Assembly (NCBI GenBank): GCA_004295015.1 | Contig: SHNE01000029.1 | Span: 1 to 64,000, forward strand | Source of the DNA: Bacteroidota bacterium | GTDB lineage: Bacteria; Bacteroidota; Bacteroidia; AKYH767-A; 2013-40CM-41-45 | Length of the DNA stretch: 64,000 nucleotides | Reading direction: 5' to 3' | Shown: positions 7,823 to 18,300 of the stretch, piece by piece | Numbering within the stretch: the stretch's first letter is position 1 | Layout of the letters: the number at the start of each line of letters is the position of its first letter | Notes under the pieces: generated by a model | The model's database searches: none | What the model was told of the DNA's origin: nothing | Seen by the model: only the letters and a program-made list of their open reading frames with translations | Translations under genes and position numbers: made by a program

Positions 7823-8548
7823 ATGATATTTGCCAATAGAAAATTATCTGAAATTGTAACTGATTTTCCATTTGTTGCCGGACTGCTTGAAAGCCATGAT
7901 CTGGACTATTGCTGCAGAGGAAAGCAAACACTTGAAGAAGCTTGTGAGACTAAAGCCAAGCTGGAAACGCTGGAAGAGGAACTTAGCTTCCTTGTAAGGG
8001 AGCAGGAGTCAAACGCAAAAGCAACTAATCCGGAAGTACTATCTAATGCTGAGCTGGTTGATCTTATTGTTAATAAGCATCATGATTACGTTAAAGCAGC
8101 CTTGCCCATTATCAGCGCCCACTTATTCAAAGTATCATCAAAACACGGGTCAAAACATCCCGAGTTACATGAAATCTATTCCATCTTTGAACGTGTTGCA
8201 GAAGAAATGACTGCTCATATGATCAAAGAGGAGCGAATTCTTTTTCCGGCTATTAAGGAAATTCAAAAGCTTGCTGAAACTGGTCTGGATACCCTTGATG
8301 CCCAAAGGTTAAACGCTCCAATGCAGGTAATGGAGATGGAGCATGAGACTGTAGGTGATTTATTGGCTGATATTAAAAAATTGTCAGCACGCTACACTCC
8401 CCCTTCCGATGCATGCATGACTTACAAAATAAGTTTCGAAGAGTTGAAGGAATTTGAAGAAGATCTTCACAGGCATGTCCATTTAGAGAATAATATATTA
8501 TTTCCCCGTGTCAGACAATCTCAATTCTCTGCTCATTCTAATGGATAA
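7823..8548 (+). CDS. ric: Iron-sulfur cluster repair protein RIC (ScdA/YtfE/DnrN family)
   Basis: The protein has 241 residues from the ATG at 7823. An N-terminal ScdA_N/DUF542 segment (LSEIVTDFPFVAGLLESHDL, then DYCCRGKQTLEEAC) carries the family's CC motif. It is followed by a hemerythrin-like four-helix bundle with iron-ligand histidines in NKHHDYV, MTAHMIKEERILFP, MEMEHETVGDLL and HRHVHLENNILFPR. RIC proteins repair Fe-S and di-iron centres damaged by nitric oxide or peroxide. It is the first gene of the operon with norC, 13 nt upstream of it. The paired FNR/DNR-like dyads fit NO or low-O2 induction. An ATG at 7799 is in frame but overlaps the predicted transcript start. Confidence 0.93.
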   Translation: MIFANRKLSEIVTDFPFVAGLLESHDLDYCCRGKQTLEEACETKAKLETLEEELSFLVREQESNAKATNPEVLSNAELVDLIVNKHHDYVKAALPIISAHLFKVSSKHGSKHPELHEIYSIFERVAEEMTAHMIKEERILFPAIKEIQKLAETGLDTLDAQRLNAPMQVMEMEHETVGDLLADIKKLSARYTPPSDACMTYKISFEELKEFEEDLHRHVHLENNILFPRVRQSQFSAHSNG

Positions 8549-8561
8549 ATAAGGGAATGCT

Positions 8562-8948
8562 GTGTCATACAGGATTTATATTGCCATATTTCTTTTTTCA
8601 TCCTACCTGAGTTTTACTCTATGGGTTTATACCTACGGTACTTCAGGCGATCCTGAAAAGCTTATCATGAGCAAGGAAGCTTATCAGGGTAAATTACTTT
8701 ATCAACAAATGAACTGTGCTTCCTGCCATCAGATTTTTGGTTTGGGTGGTTATCTGGGCCCGGAGCTTACTTCGATCATGTCTGATAAAGGAAAGAATCT
8801 TAATTATGTGGCCTCTTTTTTAAAATATGGATCTAAACAGATGCCGGCATTTGATCTCGATAGTCTTCAAGTGAAAGAACTTGTAGCATACTTATCGTAT
8901 GTTGATGCTGCATCCGGAGAAGGAGTGCAGGTTGAAGGCTTGAATTAG
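8562..8948 (+). CDS. norC: NorC-like membrane-anchored cytochrome c
   Basis: The protein has 128 residues and a GTG start 13 nt after ric. One N-terminal transmembrane anchor (IYIAIFLFSSYLSFTLWVY) is followed by a periplasmic class I cytochrome c domain with heme motif CASCH (about residue 52) and a likely axial Met in SKQMPAF. Length and layout match NorC, the small subunit that feeds electrons to NorB. The NorB-like subunit is not adjacent; two lyase genes lie between. It could also donate electrons to another acceptor, since the NorB-like protein lacks usual active-site ligands. Confidence 0.88.
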   Translation: MSYRIYIAIFLFSSYLSFTLWVYTYGTSGDPEKLIMSKEAYQGKLLYQQMNCASCHQIFGLGGYLGPELTSIMSDKGKNLNYVASFLKYGSKQMPAFDLDSLQVKELVAYLSYVDAASGEGVQVEGLN

Positions 8949-10379
<1,431 letters not shown>

Positions 10380-10393
10380 TTTGTCATTTTGCT

Positions 10394-11773
10394 ATGAAAT
10401 TCAATACAATTTTTGAACCCTTTCGAATAAAAAGTGTAGAGCCGATACCTGTTAGTACACAGGAAGAGCGCGAAGAATATTTGAAGGCGGCCTTTTATAA
10501 TCCATTTCTGCTACAGAGTGATCAGGTGCTTATTGATTTTCTGACGGATAGTGGAACTTCGGCTATGAGCAGTAATCAATGGGCCGCAATGATGAATGCC
10601 GATGAATCCTATGCGGGAGCCAGAAGTTGGGATCGTTTTGAGAAGGCTGTTCGAAACCTTACCGGAATGCCTTATATTCTGCCTACACATCAGGGAAGGG
10701 CGGCAGAACGAATTTTATACGGAAGTCTCGGTTCAAAAGGAAAATATTTTTTAAGCAATACACATTTCGATACAACCCGTGCAAATATTGAATTTAGTGG
10801 TGCTAAGGCTGTAGATATTCCAATTGCAGAGTCAAAGGATTTTATCTCTGAATACCCATTCAAAGGAAATCTTGATGTAGATAAATTAAAGGAGCTGATA
10901 CCAAAGTACGGTGCAGAGAATGTTGCAGCAGTGATCCTTACGGTCACAAATAATAGCGGTGGAGGTCAGCCGGTAAGTATGGCAAATGCAAGAGAAGTAA
11001 GCCGCTTGTGTAAGGCGAATAATATTCTTTTCGTGCTTGATGCCTGTCGCATTGCTGAAAATGCATATTTCATATGGAAGCATGAACCGGAGTTCAATTC
11101 GCATAGCTTCCTTGCTATAGCTCAGGAGATGTGTTCATTAGCCGATGCATGTGTGATGAGTGCAAAAAAAGATGCATTAGTTAATATGGGTGGCTTTCTC
11201 AGTTTGCGTGATAAAGCATTGGCAGATTCCTGTACGCAGTTGTTGATAATCACTGAAGGTTATACTACTTATGGTGGCCTCTCAGGAAGGGATATGGAAG
11301 CTGTTGCTGTCGGACTGGAAGAGGTTTTTGATCCGGCGTATTTGAATTACCGTATTCGTAGTACAACCTACCTTGGAAAAGCACTACGTGCACTTGGTGT
11401 TCCGGTGATTTACCCTATAGGTGGCCATGCAGTGTATATTGAATCGAATAAAATGTATCCTCATATTCCGATTGAACAGTACCCCGGACAGTCATTGGTT
11501 TGCAATCTTTACAGAGTAGGTGGAATCAGATCTGTTGAAGTAGGTTCGGTTATGTTTGGAAAGTATGATGAGCGGGGTAAATTAATTCCTTCAGCTATGG
11601 AACTTGTTCGTCTTGCCATACCCAGAAGAGTTTATACCCAAAGCCATATCGATTACGTGGTGGAGGTGTTTGCAGAAATAATTAAAACAAAATCTCTTGC
11701 AAGAGGATTGAAGATTATTTACGAGCCGACTTTCCTTAGGCATTTCACAGCGCGATTTGAAGAGCTGAGTTGA
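10394..11773 (+). CDS. tnaA: Tryptophanase (tryptophan indole-lyase)
   Basis: The protein has 459 residues and belongs to the same fold as the upstream lyase, with PLP lysine Lys259 in [13 protein letters not shown] and Asp216 in VLDACRI. The specificity region reads SVEVG instead of the TPL-type MERG, and SNTHFDTTRANIEFSG resembles tryptophanase. I therefore assign tryptophan to indole, pyruvate and ammonia. The substrate call is weaker than for the upstream gene because only motif comparison was possible. No leader peptide like E. coli TnaC is seen in the 14-nt gap, and no adjacent tryptophan permease is present. It is probably co-transcribed with tpl. Confidence 0.88.
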   Translation: MKFNTIFEPFRIKSVEPIPVSTQEEREEYLKAAFYNPFLLQSDQVLIDFLTDSGTSAMSSNQWAAMMNADESYAGARSWDRFEKAVRNLTGMPYILPTHQGRAAERILYGSLGSKGKYFLSNTHFDTTRANIEFSGAKAVDIPIAESKDFISEYPFKGNLDVDKLKELIPKYGAENVAAVILTVTNNSGGGQPVSMANAREVSRLCKANNILFVLDACRIAENAYFIWKHEPEFNSHSFLAIAQEMCSLADACVMSAKKDALVNMGGFLSLRDKALADSCTQLLIITEGYTTYGGLSGRDMEAVAVGLEEVFDPAYLNYRIRSTTYLGKALRALGVPVIYPIGGHAVYIESNKMYPHIPIEQYPGQSLVCNLYRVGGIRSVEVGSVMFGKYDERGKLIPSAMELVRLAIPRRVYTQSHIDYVVEVFAEIIKTKSLARGLKIIYEPTFLRHFTARFEELS

Positions 11774-11848
11774 AAGTTTACAAAGACGATGGAATTGATT
11801 GCCGGTTTCTGAGTTGAGTGCTATTTTATGTTTTATTGACTTTCAAAT

Positions 11849-13213
11849 ATGGACAAGCCACATCAGATCCAATCACATTCAATGGTTCGGCTCCCGGTAT
11901 TCTTTATCAGCCTGGCACTAGTATTCCTTTTCTTTGGATTATTTTTTGGACTCATTGGTAGTTTTCAGTATGTTTTTCCTGTTTGGCTGAGAGATTCTTT
12001 ACCTTTTTCCAGAATAAGACCCTTGCATGTTAGTCTTGTGATATCCTGGATTTTTACCGCCTCAACCGGAGGGCTATACTTTTATATCCAGGATTATCTT
12101 AAAAGACCTTTGTACTCTGAAAGACTGGGCTGGATGCATTTTATTCTGTTATCTATTGTCTCGCTATTAACCATTTTAACGTATGCTTCAGGTAAATTCG
12201 GAGGTCGTGAATACCTTGAGTTTCCTGCCTTGCTCGGTGTGCCTTTGATATTGTATTGGCTTTTATTCATGATTAATTTTTTTAAAACAGTGAATGTTAA
12301 ACTTAAAGCTGCGCCAATTTATATCTGGATGTGGTCAACAGGCCTTGTTTTTTTTCTGATCACGTTTCTCGAATCTCAACTTTGGCTCTTGAGTTTTTTT
12401 GGTGAGAATTTAATACGCGATACCACAGTTCAATGGAAAGCTTTGGGTTCCATGGTAGGCTCATGGAATATGTTAGTCTATGGAACGGCCTTTTATGTAA
12501 TGGAAAAAATCAGCGGAAATTCAAAGGTGACAAATTCCAATCAAACTTTTTTCTTTTATTTTTTAGGCTTAACTAATTTGATGTTCAACTGGGGACATCA
12601 TACCTATATCGTGCCTGCTTCCCCCTGGATTAAGCACATTGCATATATAATCAGCATGACAGAATTGTTGATTCTGTTTAACATTATTCGGGAATGGAAA
12701 ATTTCATTGGATACCGCAAAGAAAAATTTTCACCTGATTCCTTATCGATTTCTAATTGCTGCTGATTTATGGATTTTTGTCAACCTGATTCTGGCTATTG
12801 CTATGTCTGTTCCGGCCATCAACCGTTACACCCATGGTACGCACATTACTGTAGCCCATGCAATGGGAACAACTATTGGTATTAATACCATGATTTTGTT
12901 TTCGTCGTTGTGCTATTTGTGTGACAGGTTTTCATTGATTAAGTTCAATAGATTCAGACGGCATTTTCATATTGGTTTTTGGATCAGCAATATTTCTCTT
13001 CTGGTTTTCTGGATATCTCTGTTAATCTCCGGGTTTTTTAAGTCTGTGATGAAGGATACTAAGTCTCATCAGGAACTTATGTCTTACATCTCTCCGTATT
13101 TTAAAGTTATTTCTATAGCAGGTATTATAATGTTTATTGGATTTTCAGTGTTGATTTATGCCATACTACATATTACTTTACGAATAATAGTTGAGAAAAA
13201 AAATGGTATTTAG
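11849..13213 (+). CDS. NorB-like heme-copper oxidase superfamily subunit with altered active site
   Basis: The protein has 454 residues and about 12 transmembrane helices. NorB-like landmarks are His60 in RPLHVSL (low-spin heme ligand), GGREYLEFP, His250-His251 in NWGHHTY, and YTHGTHITVAHAMG (His337). Aligned without gaps on recalled P. aeruginosa NorB, the FeB ligands His207 and Glu211 correspond to Leu199 and Val203 (QWKALGSMVGSW). The spacing of 51 residues to the HH pair is identical. The second low-spin heme ligand (His349) is Met339. So one FeB His and the Glu are missing. It may be a divergent NO reductase, a different oxidoreductase or an NO-binding protein. It lies 75 nt after tnaA with no dyad of its own, so it is probably in the ric operon. 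Confidence 0.8.
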   Translation: MDKPHQIQSHSMVRLPVFFISLALVFLFFGLFFGLIGSFQYVFPVWLRDSLPFSRIRPLHVSLVISWIFTASTGGLYFYIQDYLKRPLYSERLGWMHFILLSIVSLLTILTYASGKFGGREYLEFPALLGVPLILYWLLFMINFFKTVNVKLKAAPIYIWMWSTGLVFFLITFLESQLWLLSFFGENLIRDTTVQWKALGSMVGSWNMLVYGTAFYVMEKISGNSKVTNSNQTFFFYFLGLTNLMFNWGHHTYIVPASPWIKHIAYIISMTELLILFNIIREWKISLDTAKKNFHLIPYRFLIAADLWIFVNLILAIAMSVPAINRYTHGTHITVAHAMGTTIGINTMILFSSLCYLCDRFSLIKFNRFRRHFHIGFWISNISLLVFWISLLISGFFKSVMKDTKSHQELMSYISPYFKVISIAGIIMFIGFSVLIYAILHITLRIIVEKKNGI

Positions 13214-13225
13214 TACCCATCTTCA

Positions 13226-13268
13226 TGATCGACGTCATTATTTTAATGGTCTTATTTTATTCTATTTG
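13226..13268 (+). promoter_or_regulatory. FNR-like dyad and -7 box of the mbnP-mbnH pair
   Basis: TGATCGACGTCA lies at 13226-13237. TCTATTTG (13261-13268) matches TAnnTTTG at 7 of 8 positions and starts 29.5 bp after the dyad centre. No second dyad is seen 22 bp upstream. The predicted start near 13273 leaves a leader of about 8-17 nt to the mbnP-like gene. Confidence 0.65.
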
Positions 13269-13289
13269 TAATTAGAAAAAATGTGTTTT

Positions 13290-14015
13290 ATGAAGAAGTA
13301 TATATTAGTTGTTTTAGTATTCGGGCTTCTTTTTTCATGTAAAAAGGATAGTGATGACATTGTGCCGGTTGAAGGGCAGAATTCTCTGCTAATTGATCTT
13401 GCCTATGAAGTTGATGGACAGGCTTTGTCTTTTGATACACTCCTTTATACTAATGATGCAGGGAGTCAATATGGTGTGAGCCGGATGTGGTATTATTTAT
13501 CAAAAATATATTTGATAAAGTCTGATAGTAGTACTGTTTTTTTGAAGGATTATATTTTTGTTGACGCAAAGAATTCAGCTGCAAATCAATTAGAAATATC
13601 TGCCGTTCCTGTTGGAGATTACATAGGAATGAAGTTTAATATCGGACTTGATTCTTCACAGAATATTACAGGAGCATTGCCGGTCACTACCGATAATCTT
13701 AATATGGAATGGCCGGTTCAAATGGGCGGAGGTTACCATTTTATGAAATACGAAGGCCATGCAAGCGATAGTACCGGTAACTATGGTTTTGCTATGCACC
13801 TTGGCTTGAATCCTTACCTGGTTAAATGCGCAATTTGGAATCCAATTGTTGTTACAGCAGGTACAACAAATATTAGATTAGTGATGAACCTAAATGAATG
13901 GTTTCGTAATCCGGAGATCTATGATTTTAACGTGGATGGAAATTATTCCATGGGTGTCATGTCTGCAATGATTAAGTTATCTCAAAACGGATCGGACGTA
14001 TTTACTATACAATGA
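13290..14015 (+). CDS. mbnP: MbnP-family lipoprotein
   Basis: The protein has 241 residues from the ATG at 13290; an ATG at 13281 would add three residues. It has a lipoprotein signal with Cys in LLFSCKK, so it is likely outer-membrane or periplasmic. The domain resembles the MbnP family: MEWPVQMGGGYHFMKYEGH (about 143-161) corresponds to the family's W-rich GY-F-x-x-EG signature. MbnP partners with a MauG-like diheme enzyme (MbnH), which oxidises a tryptophan of MbnP to kynurenine and is linked to copper handling. The next gene encodes such a diheme enzyme with a 4-nt overlap, which strongly supports the call. No methanobactin genes are seen. Confidence 0.78.
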   Translation: MKKYILVVLVFGLLFSCKKDSDDIVPVEGQNSLLIDLAYEVDGQALSFDTLLYTNDAGSQYGVSRMWYYLSKIYLIKSDSSTVFLKDYIFVDAKNSAANQLEISAVPVGDYIGMKFNIGLDSSQNITGALPVTTDNLNMEWPVQMGGGYHFMKYEGHASDSTGNYGFAMHLGLNPYLVKCAIWNPIVVTAGTTNIRLVMNLNEWFRNPEIYDFNVDGNYSMGVMSAMIKLSQNGSDVFTIQ

Positions 14016-15088
14016 AAAATTATAAATTAATTATTATACTTATTCTATCTGTATTATTCATTTTTTCTTGTAAGAAGGATAATGAAGAGCAAATGCAGAT
14101 CGATAATTCCTATGTGCCTACACCGTTGGCTATACGCGTACCTGCAGGTTGGCCACAACCGGTTATTCCCGCATGGAACGAGACCACTTTAGAAGGGGTT
14201 CGATTGGGCCGTATGTTGTTTTATGATCCTATATTATCCAGTAATGGTTTGTCATGCTCTTCTTGTCATCCTCAAAACCAGGCTTTCGCTGTACCATTCA
14301 GGGTGAATTCAGCAGGTGACACAGTGAGTATTCCGCCACTTGTAAACCTTGCATGGAATCCTGATTTCGAATGGTTAGGGCAGGAGCCAATTCTCGAACA
14401 CGTACCATTGGCGGATTTCGGTCCTGAGTTTTTTAATACAAATATGGATACCTTGGTTAAAAGAATTAAGGCGCATCAGAAGTATCCGCAATACTTCCGT
14501 GAGGCCTTTAATATAAACGACGTTTCGACATTGAGTGATGATGAATTACAAAGAAATATTGCCAATGCGATCAGTCAGTTTATTCGAACAATCATTTCTG
14601 ATGGTTCTAAGTTTGACAAAGTATCACGTCATGAAACTGCTTTTACTGCCGAAGAAATGGATGGAGCAAGCATATTTTATACCGAGCGGGGTGATTGCTT
14701 TCATTGTCATGGTACTCCTTTATTTACAAATAACACTTTTAATAATACCGGACTTGATTCTGTTTTAACCGGGCAGAATTTGGGCAGGTATTTGTATACC
14801 GGAATCACAACAGACAAAGGAAAATTCAGTGCACCCAGTCTTAGGAACATTGAACTGACGGCCCCTTACATGCATGATTCCCGATTTCAAACTCTTGAAG
14901 AAGTTGTTGAATTTTATAATTCCGGTGTCCATTGGAATTCACCGAATATTGACCCGATCATGACTAAGCCTTTTAAAGAATATGGACTTCTTCTAAGCGC
15001 CGTTGAAAAGGCTGATTTAGTTGCTTTTTTGAAAACACTAACGGATACCACGCTTCTTTCCAATCCGGCCATTTCCAATCCGCATTAA
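14012..15088 (+). CDS. mbnH: MbnH/MauG-like diheme cytochrome c peroxidase family lipoprotein
   Basis: The protein has 358 residues. It has a lipoprotein signal (LFIFSCKKD) and two heme c motifs, CSSCH (about residue 83) and CFHCH (about 230). The family's C-terminal segment is LRNIELTAPYMHDSRF. The layout is that of bacterial diheme cytochrome c peroxidases and the MauG/MbnH enzymes. It overlaps the MbnP-like gene by 4 nt, so I favour an MbnH role in modifying that partner over general peroxide removal. It would act in the periplasm and needs cytochrome c maturation. It is regulated with mbnP by the dyad at 13226, so it joins the putative low-O2/NO regulon. Confidence 0.85.
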   Translation: MKNYKLIIILILSVLFIFSCKKDNEEQMQIDNSYVPTPLAIRVPAGWPQPVIPAWNETTLEGVRLGRMLFYDPILSSNGLSCSSCHPQNQAFAVPFRVNSAGDTVSIPPLVNLAWNPDFEWLGQEPILEHVPLADFGPEFFNTNMDTLVKRIKAHQKYPQYFREAFNINDVSTLSDDELQRNIANAISQFIRTIISDGSKFDKVSRHETAFTAEEMDGASIFYTERGDCFHCHGTPLFTNNTFNNTGLDSVLTGQNLGRYLYTGITTDKGKFSAPSLRNIELTAPYMHDSRFQTLEEVVEFYNSGVHWNSPNIDPIMTKPFKEYGLLLSAVEKADLVAFLKTLTDTTLLSNPAISNPH

Positions 15089-15289
15089 GTTTCCCGGCGT
15101 TTACCCGATTAATTTACTGAATTATATTCAATTTTTAAACACATTTATCTTGTGATATAAGTTCTTGTTTTCAATGTATGGAATTCGTAACTTAATGTAG
15201 GATTGTATATGTTAAGTACGTTTAGTTAGTTTTTTAGTATTCGTAAAATATTATCATCAATTGATTGTTTATTAATAATTGGAATTGGA

Positions 15290-15332
15290 TGATGTTCATC
15301 ATGTGTCGTTCTTCCTAATTAGAATTTCTTCG
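15290..15332 (+). promoter_or_regulatory. FNR-like dyad upstream of nrdJ
   Basis: TGATGTTCATCA (15290-15301) is a perfect dyad. The expected -7 position (15325-15332) holds TTTCTTCG, only a 6 of 8 match, so the box is weak. The 265-nt intergenic region shows neither a cobalamin riboswitch core nor NrdR boxes. Confidence 0.5.
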
Positions 15333-15353
15333 TTGACATAAATAATAACGAAA

Positions 15354-18300
15354 ATGAATGATAATAAAAATAAAAAGCCTTCTATTGAAGAGGGAAAAGC
15401 CGGGAAAGGCTTAAGGTTTGAAAGATATTTCACTGAAAGTACTTTGTCTCCTTTTGATCAGTTTACCTTTGAGCTCAGGAATTCAATTATCCGTAATCCA
15501 CAAGGGGATATTGTTTTTGAACTCAGGAATGTTGAAGTTCCTTCCTCCTGGTCGCAAGTTGCCACGGATATTCTTGCACAAAAATATTTTCGAAAAACAG
15601 GAGTTCCTTTGGAAGATGGCACACTCGGAGCGGAATCATCAATCAAACAGGTCGTTCATCGAATGGTTTCTTGTTGGACTAATTGGGGGCGTGAGAATGA
15701 ATATTTTTCTTCGCCCGAGGATGCCCAGATTTTTTACGATGAGTTAACATTCATGTTGCTCGGCCAATATGCTGCACCAAATTCTCCTCAATGGTTTAAC
15801 ACAGGATTGTTTTCGGCTTATGGTATCGAAGGAGAAAGCCAGGGTCATTATTATGTTGATCCGGTAACCCAAAGGGTTCACACTTCTACGTCAGCCTATG
15901 AAAGACCTCAGCCGCATGCCTGTTTCATTTTATCGGTAAATGATGATCTGGTTAATCCGGGTGGTATTATGGATTTACTGGTGCGTGAGGCCAGAATCTT
16001 TAAGTATGGAAGTGGTGTTGGAACAAATTATTCTGCGATACGGGGAGCCACGGAAAAATTATCCGGTGGCGGTCATTCATCAGGATTAATGTCATTTTTA
16101 AAAATTGGCGATCGTGCAGCAGGTGCTATAAAGTCCGGTGGTACCACAAGACGTGCGGCTAAAATGGTATGTCTCGATCTGGATCACCCGGAAATTGTAG
16201 AATTTATTAATTGGAAACGAAATGAAGAGAAGAAAGTAGCAGCATTAATTGCAGCAGGTTATCCTTCAGATTATGAAGGAGAGGCATACGCTACTGTTTC
16301 AGGACAGAATTCCAATAATTCTGTTCGCGTACCAAATAGTTTTTTTAAGTGTCTTGATGAAAACGGAAACTGGAATTTGTTAGCCAGAAAAGATGGGAGT
16401 ATTTTGAAATCTGTGCCGGCCAGAAAATTGTGGTCTGATATTGCCGAAGCTGCCTGGTCATGTGCAGATCCCGGATTGCAATTTGATACAACAATTAATG
16501 AATGGCATACCTGCCCTGAAGCCGGACCAATTCGTGCTTCTAACCCTTGCTCTGAATATATGTTCATTGATGATACTGCCTGCAATCTGGCATCAATGAA
16601 TTTGCGTAAGTTTTTTGATGATGAATCCGGTGAATTTAATGTTCAAGCCTTTCGTCATGCATCTCGTTTATGGACTGTCGTGCTGGAAATATCTGTATTG
16701 ATGGCACAGTTTCCTTCTAAAGAAGTTGCAAAGCTAAGTTATGAATACAGGACACTGGGACTTGGATATGCAAACCTGGGTTCAATATTGATGGTTTCAG
16801 GTATTCCTTATGACAGTGATAAAGCCAGGGCAATTGCAGCGTCTGTCACAGCAATTATGACCGGCACTGCATATCTTACTTCTGCTGAAATGGCCGAAGC
16901 TTTGGGGCCATTTAAGGGCTATGAGGCGAATAAAAATCATATGCTTCGTGTGATAAGAAATCATCGTTACGCTGCTTACCAGGCTACTGATGCATATGAG
17001 GGTCTTGAAATTAAACCCGATGGAATTGATGCAGCTAATTGTCCGGACTATCTATTGAAATCGGCTTGTCAGGTTTGGGATGAGGCCTTGCAACAAGGAC
17101 TGAAACACGGTTACAGAAATGCACAGGTAACAGTAATTGCACCTACCGGTACCATTGGATTAGTTATGGATTGTGATACTACAGGCGTTGAACCTGACTA
17201 TGCTTTGGTGAAATATAAAAAATTGTCCGGGGGTGGTTATTTTAAAATTGTTAATGCCGGTGTTGAACAAGCTTTACAGAAGCTGGAATATACACCGGAA
17301 CAAATCAGGGATATTATCACATACGCAAAAGGTAGTGGCAGTTTTGAAAATGCCCCTTTTGTAAACGTACAGTCTCTACGCGCAATAGGTTTCAGCAAGA
17401 AAGATATTCAGGTTCTCGAAGATGCTGCGGAAAAGGCTTTCGATATACGTTTTGTGTTTAACCCATTTACTCTTGGTGAATCCTGTATGCACAATATTGG
17501 AATTGATCGAAAGGTTTACTCATCACCGGATTTTAACATGCTTCAACATCTTGGTTTCACAGAGTCTCAAATTGAAGAGGCTAATCATTTTGTTTGTGGA
17601 GCAATGACAGTTGAAGGGGCACCTCATATTCTGGATCAACATCTTCCTGTTTTTGACTGTGCCAACAAATGTGGAATAGGAAGGAGATTTATTGAAGCCT
17701 CCGGGCATATTCGTATGATGGCTGCTGTTCAGCCTTTTATTTCGGGTGCAATTTCTAAAACGATTAACCTGCCCAACGAAGCTACAGTTGATGATGTCCT
17801 TAAGTGCTATGAGTTAAGTTGGAAGTCCGGACTTAAAGCGAATGCTTTGTACAGAGATGGTTCCAAGTTATCTCAACCATTGTCATCAAAATCGACGAAA
17901 CAAAAGGCAGATAAGCTTGATGAGATAGCGGTAATTGAAAAAAACCTGCAGGAGCACCTTACCGCTGAACAGGTTTTGGATGCAGCAAGAAGATTGATTA
18001 ATCTTTCGGAAGACACAACATTTAAACGGCAGCTCTCAAATATTGTGCACCGCAAAAGATTACCCGAGAAACGACCGGGCTTCACACAGAAATCTAAAGT
18101 AGGAGGTCATACAATTTTTGTTCGTACAGGTGAATATGGTGATGGCACTTTGGGTGAGATTTTCATCGATATGCACAAAGAAGGTGCTTCATTCAGGTCT
18201 TTATTGAATTGCTTCGCGATTTCAGTATCTATTGGCTTGCAATATGGCGTTCCTCTGGAAGAGTTTGTCGAGAAGTTTACGTTCACCAGATTTGAACCTT

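Noticed and set aside
11774-11848. Separate FNR-like promoter for the norB-like gene
   Set aside because: The 75-nt gap has no TGAY-N4-RTCA dyad; TGACTTTCAAAT lacks the second half site.
15089-15353. Cobalamin riboswitch upstream of nrdJ
   Set aside because: No recognisable B12-box core or paired helices were found in the 265-nt region.
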